The notes beneath the pieces were generated by a model, which was given only the letters and a program-made list of their open reading frames with translations, was not told where the DNA came from and ran no database searches. From an uncultured Eubacteriales bacterium (lineage in GTDB: Bacteria; Bacillota; Clostridia; Christensenellales; Aristaeellaceae), in NCBI GenBank assembly GCA_900315675.1, contig OMZY01000001.1, positions 124,001 through 188,000 on the forward strand: 64,000 nucleotides of DNA, in the 5' to 3' direction. Positions 35,404 through 42,479 of the stretch are shown in pieces. The stretch's first letter is position 1; every line of letters begins with the position of its first letter. A program made the translations under genes and the position numbers.

Positions 35404-36357
35404 TCAGTTTGCGGAGAGAATCCGGTTCATTTCCTCAATCATTTCCGCATCCTTCAGGCTGAATTTGAATTCAACCCGGCGGGAAGCCTCCGAGTCCTCA
35501 ACACCGTTGACATAGATCAGATCAGCATAGCTGCGGCCTTTGGCGGTGAGGATCTTCTGGAGCTGCTGTTTCTGCGCGGAGGAGAGGGAAGGCATCTTCA
35601 GGCAGTAAAGGGCAACCTGCAGCGCACGGTTCTGGCTCAGTTTCAGGTTCGATTCATAGGAGCCCTTGGAGTCCGTATGGCCTTCAATGATGATTTCACC
35701 CAGATAATCCGCATAGGTGTCGCGCATGAGCACATCCAGGTAAACAGGAATGAAGCGATCCAGCAGGTCTTTACCTTCCTGGCGGATTTCCGCACTGCCG
35801 GTCTCAAAGAAGACAGCGCTGTCCAGCATGATATCGCCGCTGTTCGGATCCACCGCGGCTTTCAGATTGGCGGCGGCCAGCGAACTGGACAGATCCTGGA
35901 TCATGGTGGTGCGGATACCGATGAGGTTATCGATGCGCAGGGCCTGAGCGTTCAGCTGATCCTTCTGTTCCTGCAGCTGAATGGTGGCGGCTTCCAGATC
36001 CGCTTCCTTGGAGGACAATACAATCTGCAGATCAGCCAGCGTCTTTTCCTGATCCTCCAGTTTCACTTTCAGATTATCCAGATCACCCTGGACAATCACC
36101 AGACGGGCTTCCTTCGTGTCCAGCTCATCCCTGGCCAGCTGCAGGTCTATGGCCTGCTGGTCCAGAACAATCTGCTGGTCATTCAGCTCCTTTGTCTTGG
36201 TCTCCAGCATGGTAAAATACTGATAAAGACTGTAGGTCAGGACCAGGACGAAAATCAGCAGCAGGGCTGCCATCATATCGGAGTAGCTGATCCAGCTGGC
36301 GCCGGTTCCGGAAGAACCCCGGCCGGCTCGCCGGTTATGGATGCGTTGACGTGCCAT
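35404..36357 (-). CDS. OmpA/MotB-domain protein, ZorB-like
   Basis: 317 residues. A basic N-terminus is followed by a single helix ISYSDMMAALLLIFVLVLTY (about 24-44) with the aspartate of MotB/ExbD/ZorB ion-conducting helices. Next comes a coiled coil of about 100 residues rich in Leu/Gln/Asp heptads. The C-terminal OmpA domain (about 180-317) has FFETGSAEIRQEGKDLL and IIIEGHTDSKGSYESNLKLSQNRA, its peptidoglycan-binding core. AGGAGG lies seven bases before the ATG, inside the tail of the upstream gene; the two are two bases apart. Together they form an ion-driven stator-like complex outside any flagellar cluster. Confidence 0.85.
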   Translation of the reverse strand: MARQRIHNRRAGRGSSGTGASWISYSDMMAALLLIFVLVLTYSLYQYFTMLETKTKELNDQQIVLDQQAIDLQLARDELDTKEARLVIVQGDLDNLKVKLEDQEKTLADLQIVLSSKEADLEAATIQLQEQKDQLNAQALRIDNLIGIRTTMIQDLSSSLAAANLKAAVDPNSGDIMLDSAVFFETGSAEIRQEGKDLLDRFIPVYLDVLMRDTYADYLGEIIIEGHTDSKGSYESNLKLSQNRALQVALYCLKMPSLSSAQKQQLQKILTAKGRSYADLIYVNGVEDSEASRRVEFKFSLKDAEMIEEMNRILSAN

Positions 36358-36359
36358 GA

Positions 36360-37649
36360 TCAGGCCTCCTTGGACAGCCGGGTCAGGGTTTCAGAAACGG
36401 TTTTCACATTATCGTTGAGACCGGACAGCAGCGTGCTGATTTCGGTCAGTTTGCCGTTATCAGTTTCCTCGCCGTCAGCAGGAAGCGTTTTCAGTTTGTC
36501 TGTCAGTCCGGAAATCAGGGAAGCCATATCCTTGCTTTCCTTCCGCATGTCATTGAGAAGATCGGCGGTACGACGCTCGAAGTTTTCATCACGTTCCCTG
36601 ATGGTGTTGAGCTGGCTCATATAGGTATCAAACTTATCCAGCGCGCGGGAGGTGATTTCCTGCAGGGACTGGGCATTGCGGATAATTCCCTCCGCAGCGG
36701 ACAGATTTTCGCCTGTAGCCTGTGCAGCCCGGCGCTGATTCTGCTCCAGGGTGCTCATGGACTGGGCCAGGGAAGACAACTGACCGCCCATGCTCCGGTC
36801 CATCTCAGTCAGGAAACGGCTGACAATATGATTGACGCCTTCAATCTGATTCCGGGTTGTACCGACCAGGAAACGATCCATGGATTCAGCGACGGGATTC
36901 AGAGCATGGGAGATGGAACGGCCCACATTATCCACGAGCCGGTCAGTCAGGGTTTCATTGATGCCCTGAAGCATGAAGTTACGGTCCTGGTTCTGGATGA
37001 TCAGCTGGACATCGTTATCCAGAGGGCGGGACATGGCCAACTGGGTGAAGGAGGTCACAAAATCATCAATCGCGCGGTAACTGGATCCCTGGGAAATGCG
37101 GTTGAGCATATTGAAGACCAGACTGCAGCTGATACCGGCAACAGAAGTGCCAAAGGCAAAACGCATGCCACTCAACAGATCCGGAATGCCCTGGATGAGC
37201 TGGGCAGAATCTGCAAAGTTCAGGGAAGAAAGACCGCGGGAAAGACCCATGAAGGTACCGAGAATACCCAGGGAAGTGAGCAGATTCGGAATCAGCTCTG
37301 CCAGGCCTGCATTTCCGGGACCGTGGGTGACAGTGTCATCATTAATATAATCCTCCACGTTGGTGGGGAGACCGCGGCGGTCCAGCTGTTCCGCGTTCTG
37401 CAGGAAACGGAGCCAGCTGCCTTTCAGACGGCGGCCGACGAAACGGGCTTCCTGCCAGACGGGCTTATCCAGCTGTTTTCCGGCATTCTGCTGCAGGCGG
37501 GAGATGGCCAGGCGCAGGGAGGCCGTGGTACGCCACAGGGGAATCAGACATTTGAAAAGGCCTATCAGCGTAACAATCGCAATGGCCCCGTAAACCACAT
37601 AATCGGTAAGATCCGGAAGGATCGCCGTGACCTTGGACAAATCAGGCAA
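36360..37649 (-). CDS. MotA/TolQ/ExbB-type proton channel, ZorA-like
   Basis: 429 residues. Helices lie near 17-38, 118-140 (LIPNLLTSLGILGTFMGLSRGL) and 158-185 (GMRFAFGTSVAGISCSLVFNML); the last two are the MotA/ExbB pore signature. The last 200 residues form a long helical, coiled-coil-prone cytoplasmic tail (SSLAQSMSTLEQNQRRAAQ onward), as in ZorA of Zorya defence, though shorter. The start is TTG with AGGAGG eight bases upstream. No ZorC, ZorD or ZorE helicase/nuclease is near, so a defence role is only a possibility; a cell-envelope role is equally open. Confidence 0.82.
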   Translation of the reverse strand: MPDLSKVTAILPDLTDYVVYGAIAIVTLIGLFKCLIPLWRTTASLRLAISRLQQNAGKQLDKPVWQEARFVGRRLKGSWLRFLQNAEQLDRRGLPTNVEDYINDDTVTHGPGNAGLAELIPNLLTSLGILGTFMGLSRGLSSLNFADSAQLIQGIPDLLSGMRFAFGTSVAGISCSLVFNMLNRISQGSSYRAIDDFVTSFTQLAMSRPLDNDVQLIIQNQDRNFMLQGINETLTDRLVDNVGRSISHALNPVAESMDRFLVGTTRNQIEGVNHIVSRFLTEMDRSMGGQLSSLAQSMSTLEQNQRRAAQATGENLSAAEGIIRNAQSLQEITSRALDKFDTYMSQLNTIRERDENFERRTADLLNDMRKESKDMASLISGLTDKLKTLPADGEETDNGKLTEISTLLSGLNDNVKTVSETLTRLSKEA

Positions 37650-37776
37650 GTAATCCGCCTCCTTTGATACAACATCATCTGATTATATCATAGATGACAT
37701 ACAAATGAAACGATTAATTAACATATTACATTCCAGGCACATCATAACAGTTCTGAGAAAAGCAGAATAACAAAGA

Positions 37777-37806
37777 AGCAGCTGTTTCCGTCCGGAAACG
37801 GCTGCT
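37777..37806 (-). terminator. Terminator after the Sir2 gene
   Basis: A 14-bp stem AGCAGCTGTTTCCG / CGGAAACGGCTGCT (one mismatch) followed on the minus strand by TTCTTTGTTATT. It separates the Sir2 gene from the ZorA-like gene. Confidence 0.75.
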
Positions 37807-37827
37807 GTCAGTATTCTGAAACATTGA

Positions 37828-38544
37828 TCAGGAAAGGGAAGACAGGACTTCGCCGACTTTATCATGAATGACCAGATCGCATTCAGAATCCATGGGTGTG
37901 GCGTCGCGGTTGATGAGCACAATGTGTTTTCCGCGGAAATAACGGATCAGGCCCGCGGCGGGATAGACGGTAAGGCTGGTACCGGCAACAATCAGCAGAT
38001 CCGCCTGAGCGATGGCATGCACCGCGCCGGAGACCACGTCGTTATCCAGACCTTCCTCATAAAGAACCACATCCGGTTTGATCCGGCCGCCGCAGGGGCA
38101 GACAGGAACCGCGTCCCTGCTGTCCCGGATATATTCCGGCGGGAAGAATTTGCCGCACTTTGTGCAGTAGTTCCGGTGAATACTGCCGTGAAGCTCATAA
38201 ACCTTTTTGCTGCCGGCGGCCTGGTGCAGGCCGTCGATGTTCTGGGTGACAACGGCAAGCAGTTTTCCTTCCTTTTCCCACTGGGCCAGTTTCAGGTGAG
38301 CTTTGTTGGGCTTCGCTTCCAGGGGAAGCATTTTATCCCTGTAAAAGCGGAAGAATTCTTCCGGCTTCTTCATGAAGAAGGTGTGGGACAGGATGGTTTC
38401 CGGCGGATAATCGTATTTCTGATTGTAAAGACCGTCCACGCTGCGGAAGTCCGGGATGCCGCTTTCCGTGGAGACACCGGCGCCGCCGAAGAAGACGATA
38501 CTGGAGCTTTCATTAACATACTGCTGGAGAAGCTCATACGACAT
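37828..38544 (-). CDS. NAD-dependent protein deacylase, Sir2 family
   Basis: 238 residues of the bacterial CobB/SrtN class. NAD-binding motifs are VFFGGAGVSTESGIPDFRS (about 18-36) and TQNIDGLHQAAGS (about 112-124) with the catalytic His. The zinc site has the four cysteines CTKCGKFF and CPCGG. GAGTSLTVYPAAG-type residues (VAGTSLTVYPAAGLIRYF) complete the NAD fold. Lysine deacetylation or other deacylation in metabolism is expected. Some Sir2 proteins act in phage defence, but this one is a stand-alone short form with no effector domain. Confidence 0.93.
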   Translation of the reverse strand: MSYELLQQYVNESSSIVFFGGAGVSTESGIPDFRSVDGLYNQKYDYPPETILSHTFFMKKPEEFFRFYRDKMLPLEAKPNKAHLKLAQWEKEGKLLAVVTQNIDGLHQAAGSKKVYELHGSIHRNYCTKCGKFFPPEYIRDSRDAVPVCPCGGRIKPDVVLYEEGLDNDVVSGAVHAIAQADLLIVAGTSLTVYPAAGLIRYFRGKHIVLINRDATPMDSECDLVIHDKVGEVLSSLS

Positions 38545-38558
38545 GGAACGTGCCTCCC

Positions 38559-38580
38559 AATTAAGAATTCAGAATTTATA
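38559..38580. repeat. AATTCAG heptamer copy
   Basis: AATTAAGAATTCAGAATTTAT, two to three degenerate units upstream of the Sir2 gene and past the end of the DUF308 gene. Confidence 0.55.
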
Positions 38581-38618
38581 CTGTGATCTGAATGAAGAGT
38601 ATAGAGTTGCCGATGCAG

Positions 38619-39374
38619 TTATGCGTTGGTTTCGGGAGCAGTGGACTTTTCGGCCTCTTCTGCAGGGGTGGATTCTTCTTTGGCCGGTTTCCCGTCCGGC
38701 TCTTTTTCTTCAGATTCGTCCCCGGTTGTTTGTTCAACAGGAGCGGACTGTATTGGTTCATCCACGGAGAAGGTCTGGGAGACGGTTGCCAGAGGCTGGG
38801 AGCTCTTTTTCAGTGCGTGACGCAGGAGAAAGAAGACCGTAATATCCAGAACTGCTTCCAGCACCAGCAGGATGCCGATGACCAGGTTGCGGTTCTCCCC
38901 GAGGAAAGCGGGATTCAGCAGGGCAATAATGCCGACAATCAGGGAGAAGGCGGCGAAGAGAAGCATGATCCACCATTTCTTCACCTGGACGGATTTTTCA
39001 TCGAAAGCATACTGAATCTTCAGGAAACCACCGAAGAGAAGGGCCAATCCCCAGATGAAGGGCAGGATATCTTCCAGATAGTTGGGATTGAAAGCCAGCA
39101 GGGTGCCGGCAACCAGCAGGATCAGGCCGGTGGCGAGACGGGATTCCGTAATCCGTCTTACGGGATCAGAACGAAGATAAACGATGCCTGACCAGACTCC
39201 GCAGAGAATCATGACCCCGGCCAGGACATAAGCCGTAATCCTCAGGGCAAGATTGCCGAAGAAAATCAGCAGCAGACCGCAGACCAGGCAGAAAAGAATC
39301 GGTAAAATCATGGAACGGGCGGTCAGGGTATCCGGATCTTTTTTACTCCGGCTGAACAGCTTCAAATTTGCCAT
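38619..39374 (-). CDS. DUF308 (HdeD-like) membrane protein with acidic tail
   Basis: About 185 residues of membrane domain with six helices in pairs (first pair SMILPILFCLVCGLLLIFF and YVLAGVMILCGVWSGIVYL), the DUF308/HdeD pattern with GxxLLxxG-type repeats. It is followed by a 65-residue cytoplasmic tail rich in Glu, Pro and Ala (VEQTTGDESEEKEPDGK). GGAGG is nine to ten bases before the ATG. HdeD proteins are linked with acid stress in enterobacteria; that role does not transfer safely here. Confidence 0.8.
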   Translation of the reverse strand: MANLKLFSRSKKDPDTLTARSMILPILFCLVCGLLLIFFGNLALRITAYVLAGVMILCGVWSGIVYLRSDPVRRITESRLATGLILLVAGTLLAFNPNYLEDILPFIWGLALLFGGFLKIQYAFDEKSVQVKKWWIMLLFAAFSLIVGIIALLNPAFLGENRNLVIGILLVLEAVLDITVFFLLRHALKKSSQPLATVSQTFSVDEPIQSAPVEQTTGDESEEKEPDGKPAKEESTPAEEAEKSTAPETNA

Positions 39375-39546
39375 AACAGATATTCCTCCGTTTTATTCAT
39401 TTCATATCATGGATATTTTCCACAAACAGCATGGGAAATCCTGCCGAGGGTACCGGCACGGATAAAACCCGATCCGGATGATGAACGCGAATATATTGCA
39501 GGAAAACTCTGCCTTGTTTTTCAACTGTTCGTATACTCCGAAACTG

Positions 39547-39575
39547 TTGACACTGCCTGCACCGCATGGTAATAT
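39547..39575 (+). promoter_or_regulatory. Promoter of asd
   Basis: TTGACA (39547-39552), 17-base spacer, TAATAT (39570-39575). It sits about 53 bases before the asd start. Confidence 0.6.
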
Positions 39576-39587
39576 GCTTTGTAATTA

Positions 39588-39607
39588 CGGGCGGAGCCCG
39601 GTTTTTT
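39588..39607 (+). terminator. Terminator-like hairpin in the asd leader
   Basis: CGGGC-GGA-GCCCG followed by G and six T, lying between the asd promoter and its ribosome-binding site. With transcription starting near 39582 it would form almost at the 5' end, so a role in RNA stability or start control is as likely as termination. Confidence 0.45.
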
Positions 39608-39627
39608 GCTACATGGAGGGTATTGCA

Positions 39628-40722
39628 ATGGCTCAGTATCGCGTCGGAATCATTGGTGCCACCGGTATGGTGGGACAGCGTTTTATCTCCCTGCTGAAGG
39701 AACATCCGTGGTTTAAGGTGACCTGCCTGGCGGCTTCTGCCCGCAGTGCCGGTAAAACCTATAAAGAAGCGGTCGGAGAACGCTGGGCTTTTGACTGGCC
39801 GATCCCGGATTATGCCGCGGACATGGTGATTGTTGACGCGTCTGATATCGACGCGGTAGGCGAGAAGGTTGACTTCTGCTTCTGCGCGGTCGACATGAAA
39901 AAGGATGAGGTTCGTGCGCTGGAAGAAAACTATGCGAAGCACGAGATCCCGATCGTCAGCAATAACAGCGCATGCCGCGGTATTGAAGACGTTCCCATGG
40001 TAGTGCCGGAAATCAATGCCGATCACCTGGCTGTGATTGAAACACAGCGGAAGCGGCTTGGCAGCAAATACGGCTTTATTGCCGTGAAGCCCAACTGCTC
40101 CATCCAGAGCTATGTGCCCGCGCTGACCCCTCTGCTGGAGTATGAACCTACCCAGGTGAGCGTCTGCACCTACCAGGCGATCAGCGGTGCCGGCAAAACG
40201 TTCAAGACCTGGCCTGAAATGGTGGACAATGTCATCCCCTATATCGGCGGAGAGGACGAAAAGAGCGAGAATGAGCCCCTGAAACTGTGGGGCAGCCTGG
40301 AAGACAAGGGCAACGGTCCGGTGATCGTCAACGCGGCTGAACCCGTGATCGGCGCACAGTGCCTGCGCGTTGCCTGCAGTGACGGCCATATGGCTGCGGT
40401 TTCCGTGAATTTCCGAAAGAAGGTTACCAAAGAGGAAATCCTGGAGAAATGGGCCAACTTTGAGACTGAAGCCCAGCGGCTGGAACTGCCGAGCGCACCC
40501 AAGCCCTTCCTGCAGTACTTTGAAGATCCTTCCCGTCCCCAGACCCGTCTGGACCGGGATTTCCAGAACGGCTTCGGTGTGAGTATCGGCCGTCTGCGGG
40601 AGGACAAGATCTTCGACTGGAAGTTTGTCTGCCTGAGCCATAACACGATCCGCGGTGCTGCCGGCGGCGGAATCCTGACAGCGGAGCTGCTGTGCAGGAA
40701 AGGATACATCGTGGCGAAGTAA
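39628..40722 (+). CDS. asd: Aspartate-semialdehyde dehydrogenase
   Basis: Reduces aspartyl phosphate to aspartate semialdehyde, the branch point for lysine/diaminopimelate, threonine and methionine. NADP loop GIIGATGMVGQRF (about residues 7-19), catalytic Cys in KPNCSIQSYVPAL (about 156), substrate Arg/His region LRVACSDGHMAAVSV and the C-terminal GAAGGGILTAEL. Length of 364 residues and the SIQ motif fit the archaeal/eukaryotic-like ASADH class found in many Clostridia. GGAGG is nine bases before the ATG at 39628. A 50-codon frame upstream runs through the promoter and is not coding. Confidence 0.94.
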   Translation: MAQYRVGIIGATGMVGQRFISLLKEHPWFKVTCLAASARSAGKTYKEAVGERWAFDWPIPDYAADMVIVDASDIDAVGEKVDFCFCAVDMKKDEVRALEENYAKHEIPIVSNNSACRGIEDVPMVVPEINADHLAVIETQRKRLGSKYGFIAVKPNCSIQSYVPALTPLLEYEPTQVSVCTYQAISGAGKTFKTWPEMVDNVIPYIGGEDEKSENEPLKLWGSLEDKGNGPVIVNAAEPVIGAQCLRVACSDGHMAAVSVNFRKKVTKEEILEKWANFETEAQRLELPSAPKPFLQYFEDPSRPQTRLDRDFQNGFGVSIGRLREDKIFDWKFVCLSHNTIRGAAGGGILTAELLCRKGYIVAK

Positions 40723-40740
40723 AAACTACGCTGCATTCAG

Positions 40741-40773
40741 ATATCCGCCTGCAGCGGATATGACATTGTTTTT
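40741..40773 (+). terminator. Terminator of asd
   Basis: A perfect 8-bp stem ATATCCGC / GCGGATAT with a 5-base loop, followed after six bases by TTTTT. Confidence 0.7.
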
Positions 40774-40794
40774 CCTGAGACGGAAGGGGATTAC

Positions 40795-40823
40795 TTGCGT
40801 CATGGAAAAGGTTAGTGTATAAT
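40795..40823 (+). promoter_or_regulatory. Promoter of the THF riboswitch-folT unit
   Basis: TTGCGT (40795-40800), 17-base spacer, TATAAT (40818-40823). Predicted start near 40830, giving a leader of about 215 bases. Confidence 0.7.
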
Positions 40824-40880
40824 CCGGATGTTCAGACGCTGCTGTTTTTCAGCGCGGATGGATATAGAGCGATTCGTAAA

Positions 40881-40980
40881 GGCAGAGTAGCGTTTTCCGC
40901 GTGAAGTGTTCATGGACGGGGAGTTGCCATGGAACGAAACGGCCGGGTGCCGTGCGGTGGAGGATGCGCATCCCGCTGCT
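40881..40980 (+). promoter_or_regulatory. Tetrahydrofolate (THF) riboswitch aptamer
   Basis: The leader of folT carries the conserved blocks of the THF (folT) riboswitch in order: AGAGUAG, CGCGUGAAGUG, a GGGGAG segment with GUUGCC, ACGAAA, CGGUGGAGGAUGC and GCAUCCCGCUGC. The outer helix GCAG (40882-40885) closes with CUGC near 40976. This class binds reduced folates and controls folate transport and synthesis genes in Firmicutes. The aptamer is followed at once by an expression platform. The match of motif order and gene context makes this call strong. Confidence 0.9.
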
Positions 40981-40990
40981 TTTTACAGCA

Positions 40991-41044
40991 AAAGCCTCTG
41001 CGAATCACAAGAACTGTTTCTGTGAATCGGAAGGAGGCTTTTTT
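40991..41044 (+). terminator. Riboswitch expression platform: terminator that also holds the folT ribosome-binding site
   Basis: AAAGCCTC (40991-40998) pairs with GAGGCTTT (41034-41041), with a weaker inner stem CACA/TGTG, and a run of six T begins at 41039. The Shine-Dalgarno AAGGAGG (41031-41037), nine bases before the folT ATG, is part of the 3' arm. Ligand binding can thus act by both termination and hiding of the ribosome site. Confidence 0.75.
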
Positions 41045-41046
41045 CT

Positions 41047-41739
41047 ATGCAAAATAATATCAAACTGTTTGACAGACCTTTCAGTAAGGAATACTGGAAA
41101 CAGGCAGCTTCAGAGCTTAAAAATACCAAAGCGCTGATCTTCGCAGCACTGATGATCGCGCTTCGTATAGCTCTGAAATCCGTAAGCATTTACATTGCAG
41201 CCGACCTGAGGATCAGCATCGAATTCCTGGTCAACGCTCTGGGCGCTATGGTTTTCGGACCGGTAGTGGCGATTGCCGGCGCTGCTGTATCTGATACGCT
41301 GGGAGCGTTGCTGTTTCCATCAGGACCATACTTCTTCCCGTTTATCTTCACGGAAATTGCAGGGTCGATGGTGTTCGCATTATTCTTTTACAGGACAAGG
41401 ATTTCTGTGACAAAGGTTATTTTATCCCGATTCTGCACCAATTTCTTTGTCAACATTGTTCTCCAGACACCCATCATGGCCCTGTATTACCAGATGATGC
41501 TGGGAAAAACCTACAAGATTCTGAATCTTCCGAGAATGATCAAGAACCTGGTTCTTTTTCCGATCGAATCGTTACTTCTGGTGCTTTTCCTACGCGCATT
41601 GATTCCTTCGTTGAAAAGCCTTGGATATAAAGTCAGTGATATATCTAACCTGCACTTTACAAAAAAGAATATAATTACGTTGGTCATTCTGATGATTATC
41701 GGAGTTGCTGCTGTTGTGGCCTATGTGCTGACAAAATAA
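41047..41739 (+). CDS. folT: ECF transporter substrate-binding component for folate
   Basis: S-component of 230 residues with about six helices. Helices lie near 30-55, 60-95 (LRISIEFLVNALGAMVFGPVVA), 95-130, 140-160, 175-195 and 210-228. Motifs LVNALGAMVFGPVVAIAGAAVSDTLGALLFPSGPYF match FolT proteins and the first helix carries the EcfT-contacting small residues (ALMIALRIAL). With the THF riboswitch upstream, folate import is a firm inference. Its energising module is probably EcfA1A2T encoded at 56.9-59.4 kb. The next gene, nth, begins 11 bases later. Confidence 0.9.
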   Translation: MQNNIKLFDRPFSKEYWKQAASELKNTKALIFAALMIALRIALKSVSIYIAADLRISIEFLVNALGAMVFGPVVAIAGAAVSDTLGALLFPSGPYFFPFIFTEIAGSMVFALFFYRTRISVTKVILSRFCTNFFVNIVLQTPIMALYYQMMLGKTYKILNLPRMIKNLVLFPIESLLLVLFLRALIPSLKSLGYKVSDISNLHFTKKNIITLVILMIIGVAAVVAYVLTK

Positions 41740-41750
41740 AGGAGCAGGAC

Positions 41751-42377
41751 ATGAACAGGGAAACAAAAAACAGGATCCTGGAAAAGCTAGAAGAGATGTA
41801 TCCGGACGCAAGACCGGAACTGATCTTTTCCAATCCTTACGAGACGCTGGTAGCGACGATGCTTTCCGCCCAGTGTACAGACAAGCAGGTGAACAAGGTG
41901 ACACCCGCCGTGTTTGAACGCTGGCCGGATGCAAACGCCATGGCTGCGGCGGAAGTTGAGGAGCTTTTCCCCATGGTCAAAAGCTGCGGCTTTAAGAGCA
42001 AGGCCGGCAATATTATTGCGGCGTGCAGAATTATCAGGGAAAAGCACAGCGGACAGGTGCCGGATACCATGGAGGCACTGACAGCTCTGCCCGGTGTGGG
42101 CCGGAAGACGGCGAATGTGGTTTTGTCCAATGCGTTCGGTGTGCCGGCTTTTGCAGTAGATACCCATGTGTTCAGGGTATCCAACCGGATGGGACTGTGC
42201 AAAGCTGACACCGTGGAGGAAACAGAACGGCAGATGACCAGGCTGATTCCGCGGGAAAAATGGGGGAAAGCGCATCACTGGCTCATCTGGCACGGACGAA
42301 AACTCTGCAAGGCGCAAAGACCGCTGTGCGATGAATGCGCATTGAAGGAGCTTTGTCCATATCCCTCAAAAAAATGA
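41751..42377 (+). CDS. nth: Endonuclease III (DNA glycosylase/AP lyase)
   Basis: Removes oxidised pyrimidines and cuts at the abasic site. Helix-hairpin-helix LPGVGRKTANVV (about residues 112-123) with the catalytic Lys, the Asp in AFAVDTHVFRVSNRMGL (about 138), and a C-terminal 4Fe-4S site with spacing C-x6-C-x2-C-x5-C in CKAQRPLCDECALKELC. 208 residues, the normal length. It follows folT by 11 bases, so it probably rides on the same folate-controlled transcript, which is unusual for a repair gene. Confidence 0.97.
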   Translation: MNRETKNRILEKLEEMYPDARPELIFSNPYETLVATMLSAQCTDKQVNKVTPAVFERWPDANAMAAAEVEELFPMVKSCGFKSKAGNIIAACRIIREKHSGQVPDTMEALTALPGVGRKTANVVLSNAFGVPAFAVDTHVFRVSNRMGLCKADTVEETERQMTRLIPREKWGKAHHWLIWHGRKLCKAQRPLCDECALKELCPYPSKK

Positions 42378-42435
42378 ATTCTGCGGATGTGCACTGAAGC
42401 AGGGGAATAACGACACTGGATTTATCAGAACAAAA

Positions 42436-42466
42436 AAGGCATCCGGTTCTCTGAACCGGATGCCTT
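42436..42466. terminator. Bidirectional terminator between nth and the secreted protein gene
   Basis: A perfect 14-bp stem AAGGCATCCGGTTC / GAACCGGATGCCTT with loop TCT. On the minus strand it is followed by TTTTG. Confidence 0.9.
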
Positions 42467-42479
42467 ATATCATGTCTGG

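Noticed and set aside
35362-36624. 420-codon + frame opposite the ZorB-like gene
   Set aside because: Shadow of the coiled-coil and OmpA coding sequence; no start site signal.
37828-38544. Sir2 gene as part of a defence island with the ZorAB-like pair
   Set aside because: A terminator separates them, and the protein is a short CobB-type enzyme without a defence-type effector domain.
39478-39627. N-terminal extension of asd upstream of 39628
   Set aside because: The extension covers the promoter and a hairpin and adds residues absent from the family; GGAGG fits the start at 39628.
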